Assembly (NCBI GenBank): GCA_900318345.1
Contig: ONKD01000014.1
Location: 1 to 64,000 of the forward strand
Reading direction: 5' to 3'
From: an uncultured Prevotellaceae bacterium
Lineage (GTDB): Bacteria; Bacteroidota; Bacteroidia; Bacteroidales; Muribaculaceae
DNA: 64,000 bases
Numbering within the stretch: position 1 is the first letter of the stretch; every line of letters begins with the position of its first letter. Made by a program: the position numbers and the translations under genes. The notes under the pieces were generated by a model. The model was given only the letters and a program-made list of their open reading frames with translations. It did not search any database and was not told the DNA's origin. This document shows, piece after piece, positions 7,367 through 17,300 of the stretch.

Positions 7367-9577
7367 ATGACGTTTAAAGGTATTTTAAACCGGCTCAATG
7401 TAGGCAAAAACTGGAAGAAGCTCTCAGCACTTGGCTTTGTCTTGCTTGCAATCGTACTCATTGAGGCAATATCCTTAACGCAGTATAGATATACCCATAA
7501 ACTGATCGAGAACGAACTGGATTATCGTACCGAGAGTGAGTTGACCATCAAGTCTGTTCGCGTTAGGGGCCTGCTCAAGTCGAATGAGAAGATGGTGCAC
7601 AACTACTTGTGGCCTATTCAGCTGCAAATCAAACATCCCGATAAGATTTACGACATCATTAAGCGTGTCGTGACCACTAACCCCGACGTGGTGAGTAGCT
7701 TTGTGACATTCAAACCGGGCTATTATCCTGACCGTGAATATCTGTTTGAACCATGTGTAACCCGACTTGGGGACAGCATCATCATCCGGCAGGTAGCTAG
7801 TGAGAAGCATGACTATACCCAACGGGAGTTTTATCACAATGCAGTTGATAATGACTTATCGTGCTGGAGCGATCCATACCCTGATGAGGAAGCCAGGGGC
7901 GCGCTCGTCACGACCTATGCGGTGTCTCTCAAGGATGATGCTGGCCAGACTGTCGGAGCCTTTGGCATCGACCTGTCGGCTCAGGGAATCATTGATACCC
8001 TGAACACCAAGCACAATTATCCCTCCACCTTCTTCCTCTTGCTCACCGAGGACGGCCGGCTCATTTCGCAACCCGATACAACCCACTCTCAACACGATGA
8101 TGTGGCCAGGGTAGTGAGCATGATCAATGACAGCACGTGTGAGCGCGAGAGTAGCGCTTCGGGGCTCACTAAGATCATTACGTTTAACGACGACAAGAAA
8201 GGCAAGGGCTATGCTTACTATGCGTTCATGAAGGGCCGACCCCGCTGGCAGGTGGTGATGGTCTGCTATGACGATGAGGTTTACGGCAAGTTGAACAAGA
8301 TGCGTCGCATCATGCTGCTGTTGTTGTTAGCAGGCTTCTCGCTGTTGGGATTCATCCTTTACCGTTTCAATCGCAATGTGTCCAGACTACATGAGTCTAA
8401 ACTGAACAAGGAGCGAGCCGATAGTGAGCTGCGCGTTGCCCAGAACATTCAAGCCGAGATGCTGCCCAGCGAGGACATCAATCGGCCCGATGTCGAGGTG
8501 AGCGGCAAACAGGTGACCGCGCTCGAGGTGGGCGGTGACTTGTATGACTACTTCATCCGTGACGAGAAGCTGTACTTCTGCATCGGTGACGTGAGCGGCA
8601 AGGGTGTGCCGTCATCACTGGTGATGGCTGTGGTCCACTCTTTCTTCCGTAGCCAATCCATGCACGAGAGCAACCCTGTCCACATCATGCAGGTCATCAA
8701 CGAGATAGCCTGTGAGGGCAACGAGACCAACATGTTCGTCACCTTGTTCATCGGTGTGCTCGACCTGCCCACGGGTCGCTTGCGCTATTGTAATGCGGGC
8801 CATGATGCTCCATTGCTCATCACCGGTGGCGTGGAACTCTTGCCTGTTAATGCCAATCTGCCAGTAGGCTTGTTTGACGATTTCAAGTATGTACAGCAGC
8901 AAGCAAGTTTGGAAGACGGCACCACGCTGTTCCTATATACCGATGGCCTGACCGAGATGGCCGCCCCAGACCGACGCCTGTTCGGCCTGCAGCGCATCAT
9001 CGACAAGGCCCAAGATTGCCTGGAACAAGGCAAGATGGCCCCTGCGGCGCTGATGAGCACCATGCTTGAAGAATCCAAGCGATTTGCTAACGGTGCACAG
9101 CAGAGCGATGACCTGACCATGCTCACCATCAATTACCACCGTCCCGAGGAGGAGCTTGTGCTGGATGAACAACTCAAGACGGTCAATGATGTGCATCAAG
9201 TGCCAGAGGTCAACAAATTTGTCACATCGGTGGGCCAACGATTAAACCTTGAACCATCGCTAGTGTCTCAACTGATGCTGGCTGTTGAGGAGGCCGTGGT
9301 CAACGTGATGAACTATGCCTATCCATTAGGGTCAAAAGGCGACATCACCATTGAGGCCAAAGCAACAGGACAATGGCTGAAGTTCATCATCTCAGATGAG
9401 GGTAAGGCCTTTGATCCGACTCAAGGCGGCAATGCCGACACCTCGCTCAGTGCCGAGGATCGCCCCATCGGCGGACTTGGCATCCTGTTGGTACGATCTT
9501 TGATGGATAGCATTAACTATGAGTACAACGGCGGCAAGAACGTGCTGACGTTGATGAAGGTAATAGGCAACAAGTAG
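7367..9577 (+). CDS. Membrane sensor SpoIIE/RsbU-type phosphatase with RsbW-like ATPase domain
   Basis: 736 aa. One transmembrane segment lies near residues 20-42, then an extracytoplasmic Cache-like sensor region (about 45-305), a second transmembrane segment (about 310-332), and a coiled linker. The PP2C/SpoIIE domain (about 365-585) shows E-V-G-G-D-L-Y-D, I-G-D-V-S-G-K-G, C-N-A-G-H-D-A-P, Y-T-D-G-L-T-E and S-D-D-L-T-M. The C-terminal HATPase (about 600-736) has E-E-A-V-V-N-V-M-N-Y-A-Y and G-G-L-G. In partner switching the phosphatase dephosphorylates a STAS protein and the kinase phosphorylates it. Here both activities sit in one protein and the STAS partner is the next gene. It probably senses a periplasmic signal and opens the NRPS operon. 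Confidence 0.88.
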   Translation: MTFKGILNRLNVGKNWKKLSALGFVLLAIVLIEAISLTQYRYTHKLIENELDYRTESELTIKSVRVRGLLKSNEKMVHNYLWPIQLQIKHPDKIYDIIKRVVTTNPDVVSSFVTFKPGYYPDREYLFEPCVTRLGDSIIIRQVASEKHDYTQREFYHNAVDNDLSCWSDPYPDEEARGALVTTYAVSLKDDAGQTVGAFGIDLSAQGIIDTLNTKHNYPSTFFLLLTEDGRLISQPDTTHSQHDDVARVVSMINDSTCERESSASGLTKIITFNDDKKGKGYAYYAFMKGRPRWQVVMVCYDDEVYGKLNKMRRIMLLLLLAGFSLLGFILYRFNRNVSRLHESKLNKERADSELRVAQNIQAEMLPSEDINRPDVEVSGKQVTALEVGGDLYDYFIRDEKLYFCIGDVSGKGVPSSLVMAVVHSFFRSQSMHESNPVHIMQVINEIACEGNETNMFVTLFIGVLDLPTGRLRYCNAGHDAPLLITGGVELLPVNANLPVGLFDDFKYVQQQASLEDGTTLFLYTDGLTEMAAPDRRLFGLQRIIDKAQDCLEQGKMAPAALMSTMLEESKRFANGAQQSDDLTMLTINYHRPEEELVLDEQLKTVNDVHQVPEVNKFVTSVGQRLNLEPSLVSQLMLAVEEAVVNVMNYAYPLGSKGDITIEAKATGQWLKFIISDEGKAFDPTQGGNADTSLSAEDRPIGGLGILLVRSLMDSINYEYNGGKNVLTLMKVIGNK

Positions 9578-9624
9578 AACTTTATATAACCTAGATAATA
9601 AACATCAAATTACAATAATTAGAT

Positions 9625-9927
9625 ATGAAAACGATTATTGAAGAACATGACGAGAATATCCTCGTTACCATGATTGGTTCGCTCGACACCGCAGCAGCTA
9701 TCGAAGCCGAACAAATGTTGAAACCTATCACTGAAGGCGAGGGCAAGGACATCGTGTTTGAGTGCAAGGAACTGGAGTATATCGCATCCAGTGGCCTGCG
9801 TATCTTGCTCGACGTGCTCAAGAAGACCAAGGCCAAAGGCAAGAAGGTCACCCTGCGCAACGTGAATGATGATATCCAGAATGTGTTCAAAATCACGGGG
9901 TTCATCAACCTGTTTGAGTTTGAGTGA
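9625..9927 (+). CDS. STAS-domain anti-sigma factor antagonist (RsbV/SpoIIAA-like)
   Basis: 100 aa, the standard single-domain length. The motif E-Y-I-A-S-S-G-L-R-I-L-L-D matches the phosphorylation loop of SpoIIAA/RsbV (usually D-S-S-G), and one of the two serines near residues 53-54 is the likely phosphosite. It starts 47 bases after the phosphatase/kinase gene and ends 7 bases before the next gene, so it is the natural substrate of that enzyme. What it controls is not visible. No sigma factor lies in this operon, so a target elsewhere or a direct protein partner is likely. Confidence 0.88.
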   Translation: MKTIIEEHDENILVTMIGSLDTAAAIEAEQMLKPITEGEGKDIVFECKELEYIASSGLRILLDVLKKTKAKGKKVTLRNVNDDIQNVFKITGFINLFEFE

Positions 9928-9934
9928 TTACCCC

Positions 9935-11308
9935 ATGGACATGAAACACATCAACATCAGGCGATGGCTGCTGGCAGCACTCGCCTTGCCTGCACTCTTG
10001 GCGACGGGACAACCGTCTGGCGACACCATCCCTGCACCTCAAAACCAGTTGAGCGTGGATGTTCAGTTCCTGGGACGTGGCGAGTCCCGATATGGAGGAC
10101 TGCCGGAAGCGCCCAATGAGGAAGATGAGGATAAGAATAGCGATAAGGTACCGAAGTCCAATTTCGTGCTCAGCCGCACGCGTCTGCCCATCAACTTCAA
10201 GCGCGATTGGCTGGAAGTGCGTGTGACACCACAACACTCTGGCGTGTGGGGACAATCGGGTAAAGGAGCCTTTAACCTCTATGAAAGCTGGGCGAAATTG
10301 ACCACTCGTTTCGGCCTGTTTGCCCAAGTGGGTCGTGTGGCCCTCAACTATGACGATGAGCGCATCATCGGCTCTGATGATTGGGCAATGGCTTCATCGT
10401 CCCATGATGTTTTGCGCTTGGGATATGAAGGTCATGGCCACAAGGCTCACGTGATCCTGGCTTATAACCAGAATGCCGATGTGATGAACAGTAGCGGCTC
10501 GGTCTACAAGGACGGCGCGCAGCCATACAAAATCATGCACACGGCGTGGTATCATTATGACTTTCCGCGTTTCCCGTTAGGTGCTTCATTGATGTTCATG
10601 AACATCGGCATGCAGAGCACAGTGGATAATATCACAGTGGAGGCTCACAAAGACAGAACCTGGTTTCAACATCTGGCTGGTGCTTATCTGTCCTTCCAAC
10701 CAGAACATTGGAAGGCCGAAGCATCATACTATAACCAATTTGGCAAAAACGAGACGGGTATCAAAATCCAAGCATGGATGATGAGCGCTAAGCTCTCCTA
10801 TATGCCGATACCAAGTTTAAATGCCACACTAGGCTATGATTACTTGAGCGGTGACAAGTATTTTGCTGTTCCCACTGGGCACAACATTGGTATGGTACAT
10901 CACGATATCATCAAGGGTTTCAGCACCGTCTATGGCTCTCACCATAAGTTCTACGGAGCAATGGACTTCTTCTATGTGAGCGCCTATCATCATGGCTTTA
11001 CTCCTGGCCTCCAGAATGCCTATGTTGGTGCTACTTATAGCCCATTGAAGAACTGGATGGTCGATGCCAGCTATCACTACCTCTCCACTGCCACAGAACT
11101 CGATGATATGGACAGGACCCTAGGTCACGAGATTGAGTTTCAAACAACCTACGGCATTAGCCGTGACGTGAGAGTGGCAGCGGGAACGTCGTTCATGTGG
11201 GGTAGCGAGACCATGGAACGTCTGAAACGATCCAAAACAAAAAACAGCATGCGATGGGGCTGGATTACGTTAAGTGTCAACCCACGCATCTTCACAACTA
11301 AATGGTAA
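9935..11308 (+). CDS. Outer-membrane beta-barrel, alginate-export/porin-like
   Basis: About 457 aa from MDMKHINIRRW. A signal peptide with an A-rich core (W-L-L-A-A-L-A-L-P-A-L-L-A) is followed by many alternating aromatic strands, for example V-G-R-V-A-L-N-Y-D-D-E-R, typical of alginate-export and O/P-type porins. An acidic stretch (E-E-D-E-D-K) lies near residue 65. I chose the ATG at 9935 because earlier in-frame starts lie inside the STAS gene. The stop is 25 bases before the NRPS gene, so it may be the outer-membrane exit for the product, but that is inference. Confidence 0.72.
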   Translation: MDMKHINIRRWLLAALALPALLATGQPSGDTIPAPQNQLSVDVQFLGRGESRYGGLPEAPNEEDEDKNSDKVPKSNFVLSRTRLPINFKRDWLEVRVTPQHSGVWGQSGKGAFNLYESWAKLTTRFGLFAQVGRVALNYDDERIIGSDDWAMASSSHDVLRLGYEGHGHKAHVILAYNQNADVMNSSGSVYKDGAQPYKIMHTAWYHYDFPRFPLGASLMFMNIGMQSTVDNITVEAHKDRTWFQHLAGAYLSFQPEHWKAEASYYNQFGKNETGIKIQAWMMSAKLSYMPIPSLNATLGYDYLSGDKYFAVPTGHNIGMVHHDIIKGFSTVYGSHHKFYGAMDFFYVSAYHHGFTPGLQNAYVGATYSPLKNWMVDASYHYLSTATELDDMDRTLGHEIEFQTTYGISRDVRVAAGTSFMWGSETMERLKRSKTKNSMRWGWITLSVNPRIFTTKW

Positions 11309-11333
11309 TAACTAAATCCAAGAAACAAGTAAT

Positions 11334-14300
11334 ATGAAATTATCCGCGCCCTTATCAACCTCCCAATACGGAATCTATGTGGAATGTGTAAGCCACCAGG
11401 GAGAACCGTACTATAATTTGCCTTACATTTATGTTCTTGACGGTTCACTGGATGGCCAACGACTACTTGATGCTGTAGAAACAGCCTTTAAGGCTCACCC
11501 CACGCTGTTCACGCGCATCGCACTGAACGATGACGGCGAACCCATGCAAACGCTTGACATGGATAACGAGCCCTGGTCTCTAACCATAGAGGAAATCCAG
11601 GACATCGAGCAGGAAAAAACTCGCCTTGTGGAGCCATTTGACATTGACGGAGGCCGCCTGTTCCATGTGCACGTGATGCGTGACAAAGACCATTATTACC
11701 TCTTCCTCGACTACCATCACATCATCGTGGACGGTACGTCGATGCAAATCATGCTGCAAGACATTGATAAGGCTTACCGCGGTGAACCCATTGCGGCTGA
11801 GGAACTGACCCAGATGGATATCGCAAAGCAAGAGTCTTCCCAGCGCGAAACGCCCGCATTTGCCGAGGCCAAGAAGTGGTATGCCGCCAACTTTGACTGC
11901 GGTGACACGTTCACACAGTTCTTGCCCGATTTAGAGGAGCCTGAACACCGCGAGGATAGTGTGTTGCGCACGCTGTCGCTGGACCTGAGCCGCATTGATG
12001 ACTACTGCAAGAAAAACGGTGTGTTCAAGAGCACGCTCTTCACCACCGCCTATGCCTTCCTGCTGGCCAAGTTCAACAATGAGCAGGAATCCTTGTTTAC
12101 GACAGTATATAACGGTCGCTCTGACAAGCGATTTGCCCATTCGGTGGGCATGGCAGTGAAAACGTTGCCCGTCTATGCCAAATTCACAGCCGAAACGACT
12201 GTGCATGATCTGCTGCTCAGTGGACAAGAACAGATGAGCGGATGTCGCGAGCATGAGTTGTACTCTTATGCCGACGTGATGACCGACCTGAACCTCCAGA
12301 GCAACTCGATGTTCGCTTGGCACGGAATGTTGTTTGACAACGAGACGATGGGCGGAAAGCCCATGAAGACCGTACGCATCGGTAACAGCACGCTCGACGC
12401 CTCGTTCTACATGAAAGTCTTTATCCAGGACAATAAGGTGCAGGCTAAGGCCGAATATAACGCCAATGAGTATTCCCGTGAGTTCATCAGCCAGATTCTG
12501 GAGAGCTACGAGGCCGTGATCGAGGGCTTCCTTACCCAGGAAAACCTGTGCGACATAAACATCGCTACAGCGAGCCAGGTGGCTGTCCTTGACGGCTTTA
12601 ACCCGGGCGAATTGGATTATGACAACAGCCAGACCATCGTCTCGCTGTTCCGTCAGCAGGTCAAGGCAACGCCCGACGCTGTTGCCGTTGTCTATTTGGA
12701 CAAGCGGTTCACCTATGCCCAGGTGGACGAAATCAGCGACCGCATCGCCGCCTACGTTTCCAGCAAGGGCTTGGGGGCAGAGGACGTCGTGTCGGTACTC
12801 ATTCCCCGCTGTGAGTGGATGCCCATCGCCTCTATTGGAGTGCTTAAGGCTGGCTGTGCTTATCAGCCCCTTGACCCGAGTTACCCCAAGGAGCGACTCA
12901 ACTTCATGATGCAGGACGCCAGTGCCAAACTGCTCATTGCCGACGAGGAATTGCGTCCCATCGTTGACGAATACCAAGGCGAGGTGCTGTTGACCAAGGA
13001 TATTATGGAATTGCCTGCTGCGGCAGCGCCCCAGGTGGATATCAAGCCCGACCAGTTGTTTATCCTGCTCTATACTTCAGGTTCAACGGGTATTCCCAAA
13101 GGGTGTCAGCTCACTCATGGCAATCTTGTTGCCTTCTGTCACTGGTACCATCACATGTTTGAACTCAAGCCAGAATGCAAAGTGGCCGCCTATGCCAGCT
13201 ACGGTTTTGACGCCAACATGATGGACACCTACCCCGCGTTGACCTGTGGCGCTACGCTCTATATCGTTCCTGAGGAACTGCGTTTGGATCTCATCGCCCT
13301 CAATGAATACTTTGAGCAGAACGGCATCACCCACTCGTTCATGACAACACAAGTGGGTTACCAATTCGCTACCAGTGTTGAGAACCACTCGTTAAAGTAT
13401 CTCTCGACCGGTGGCGAGAAGCTGGCATCACTCACACCACCGCCGGGCATCAAGTTCTACAACCTCTATGGTCCCACCGAATCAACAGTTTTCATTACCT
13501 ACTACCATGTAGATAAGAAAATGAAAGAGATTCCCATTGGCAAAGCGCCGAAAAACGTGCGCTTGTATATCGTTGACCCGCAAGGTCATCGCCTGCCAGT
13601 GGGAGCAGCCGGCGAATTGTGGGTTGCTGGTCCCCAGGTGAGTCGTGGCTACCTGAACCGTCCCGATAAAACCGCCGAGGTCTATATTAATAACCCATTT
13701 GCCACCGAAGAGAAATATGCACGCATTTACCGCACGGGCGACATTGTGCGCTACCTGCCCTCAGGCGACATCCAGTTTGTGGGCCGTCGTGACGGACAGG
13801 TGAAGATTCGCGGTTTCCGCATCGAGCTCAAGGAGGTTGAGGGCATCATCCGCGAGTTCCCCAGCATCAAGGATGCTACGGTGCAGGCCTTTGATGAGGA
13901 AGGTGGCGGCAAGTTCATCGCTGCCTACATCGTGAGTGATGAGACCATCGACATCGAGGCATTGAACAACTTCATCATGGACGAGAAACCGCCCTATATG
14001 GTTCCCGCCGTGACGATGCAGATTGATGCCATCCCTTTGAACCAGAACCAGAAGGTGAATAAGCGCGCCCTGCCCAAGCCCGAGAAGAAGGCCGCTGCCG
14101 TTGAGAATGTCAATGTGCCGATGAACGTGCTGGAGCAGGAATTGCACCAGATTGTCGCCGATATTGTCAATAATAAGGACTTTGGTGTGACCACCGTATT
14201 GGGCTATGCGGGACTGACCTCCATTTCGGCCATCAAACTGGCTGTCCAAATCAATAAGCACTATGGCGTTGCTCTTGACTCGAAGAGTTTGGTGAAAACG

Positions 14301-17300
14301 GGAACCATTCAGTCAATCGAGAACGAAATACTGAAAGCGATGCTTGCGGGAGGCGCTAAGCCTGCCGCTGAAACCGCCAAAGCTAAGACTATCACAAGCG
14401 CACCGCTGTCCTATGCCCAGACTGGTGTATATTTCGATTGCCTGAAGAATCCCACATCCACGATTTATAACATTCCATACCTGCTCTCCTATCCCGAGGG
14501 AACCGATGCTAATGTCCTTGCCGATGCAGTGAAGCGCGTTATCGAGGCTCATCCCGAGTTGAGCGTCCACTTCACGACTCAGGGCGACGCCATCATTCAG
14601 ACAACAGACGATAGTGTGCCTGTCGAGGTGCCCATCACCAAGATGAGCGAGGATGAGCTCGCAAAATACAAGAACGAGTTTGTACGTCCCTTCAACCTGC
14701 AGAAGGCACCTCTCTATCGTGCTGAGGTGGTCACCACTCCTGCGGGCATCTATCTGTTGCTGGATGTTCACCATCTGGTGTTTGACGGAGGCTCAGCCGA
14801 CCTGCTCATCCGCCAACTTAATGCGGCGATCGAGGGCAAGGCTGTCGAAAAGGAATCTTATAACTATCTTGACTTTGTTACCGACCAACAGGCAGCCGAG
14901 GATACTGACGCTTTCAAGGCTTCACAGCAATTCTTTGCCGAGAAACTCCAGACCTGTGAAGGCGCTAGCGAAATCCCTGCCGACTTGCCAAAGAGTGATG
15001 AACAAGGTTACATCGGTGAGGCTGTGTGCCCTGCCGATCTAGAGAAGGCGACAGCTTTCTGCCGTCAGCAGGAAATCACGCCAGCCCACTTGTTCCTTGC
15101 CGCCACTTCCTATGTGGTGTCTCGATATACCAATAACCGAGATGTATATCTGTGTACCGTGAGCAGCGGCCGCAGCAACCTCAAGATTGCCGACACTATG
15201 GGCATGTTTGTCAATACGCTTGCACTAGGCTTGAGCATTGATGACGTGACCGTTGAGCAATTCTTGAAGCATGCAAGCGAGACGTTTGACCAAACGCTGC
15301 GGCATGAGGACTATCCCTTTGCCCGCATGGCCACCGACTATGGATTCAGGCCCGCGATAGCTTACGCTTATCAGGTTGGCGTGCTCTCGCAATACACGGT
15401 TAACGGCAAGCCCATCGGCCACGAGTTGCTGGAGTTGAATGTACCAAAGTTCAAAATCAATATCAAGATAGAATCACGAGGAGTTGTCGTGCAATATGAC
15501 GACTCGGTTTACAGTGAGCGTGTGGGCCGAGGCCTAGCCGAGAGCATTGTTGCTGTCGCCACGAGGATGATGGAGCAGCCACAAACCAAATTGCGTCAGT
15601 TGTCTATCGTGAGCGCAGCACAGGAGGAGGAATTGAGCCACCTGCGCCAAACGGCTACAGGCGAAGCCCCCTTCAAGTTGTTCCACGAGTGCATTGGCCA
15701 TTTTGCTCAGGTACAGCCTGACCAAGAGGCCCTAGTGGCTATAGACAACCGCTTTACCTACAAGGAGGTTGACGAGATCACCAGCCGCATCGCCGCTGCA
15801 TTGAGGAAACGCGGTGTTCACGAGCGGGACCGTGTAGCCCTGCTGCTGCCCCGCACGAGCAGATTGATTCTTGCCTTGTTCGGCGTGCTGAAGTCGGGTG
15901 CCGCCTATATCCCCTGCGACCCCGAATATCCCGCCGACCGCGTGAAACTCATCCTTGAGGATAGTGAGGCCCGATACATCATCACCACTGCCGACCGCAT
16001 GGACACCGTGCCTGCCGACAAAGCGATTGATGTCGAGGAACTCATCGGTGATGACAATGATGGAACTATCGTGACCGATGTCCAGCCCAGTGACTTAGCT
16101 TACCTGATTTATACTAGCGGCTCAACGGGTCGTCCTAAGGGTGTGATGCTGCATCACCGCGGCATCTGCAATTACCTGTATGGTCATCCGGCCAATGTGT
16201 TTGCCAACGGTGTGATGACCGATGCCAAACGCATTATGAGCGTGACGACCATCTCGTTTGATGCCGCCCTGCAGGACATCGGCACTGCCTTCTTTAACGG
16301 CAAGACGCTTGTCGTCGCCACCGAGGAACAGGCCAATAATCCGCTTGACCTGGCTCAACTCATCAACGAGGAGCACGTCAACATGGTGTCAGGAACGCCG
16401 TCACGATGGATGACGTGGCTCACGAGTGAGGACTTCTGTGATGCCATTAGCCGCATTGATATTGTGCGTGCGGGTGGTGAGAAATTCTCTGACCAATTGC
16501 TTGAACAGCTCCGCAAGGTCACCAAGGCCCGCATCTTCAACTGTTACGGTCCCACTGAGATTACGGTGGCTTCAAACAACAAGGAATTGACCCATGCCAC
16601 CATGGTGACCGTGGGCAAGCCTCAGTTGAACGTCGTCGAGTTTATCGTGGATCAAGACGGCAATGAGTTGCCTGTCGGTGTCGTTGGTGAACTCTACATT
16701 GGTGGACGCGGCGTGGCTCACGGCTATAACAATCTGGATGAAATGACCCGCGAGCGGTTTGTGGACTACCACGGCACGCGCATCTACAAGTCGGGTGACT
16801 ATGCCAAGTGGCTTCCCGATGGCGATGTCGTCATCCTGGGACGTACCGACCACCAGATTAAGTTGCGTGGCCTGCGCATCGAGTTGGGCGAGATCGAGAA
16901 CGTGATGCTCAAGGTTGATGGCCTTAAAAAGGTTGTCATCCTCATACGCAAAATCAATGACAAAGAGCACCTGTGTGCCTACTACACAGCCGATCGCGAG
17001 ATTAAACCCGAGGATTTGAAGGCCGAAATCTCCAAGAGCCTGACCCAATACATGGTGCCCACGGCCTACCTGCAGCTGAAGGAAATGCCGATGACACCCA
17101 ATGGCAAGACTGACGTTAAGGCGTTGCCCGAGCCCGAGTTGGCCATCAGTTCGGCCTATGTGGAACCGGCCAATGACACTGAACGCACCTTCTGTGACAT
17201 CTTTGCTGGCATCCTCCAGATGGACAAGGTGGGCGCTACCGACAACTTCTTTGAACTGGGCGGCACCTCGCTTGTCGTGACGCGTGTCATCATTGAGGCC

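Noticed and set aside
11931..12977. A 348-codon minus-strand open frame inside the NRPS gene
   Set aside because: It is antisense to the C1 and A1 domains, whose motifs are continuous. No promoter or protein features support it.
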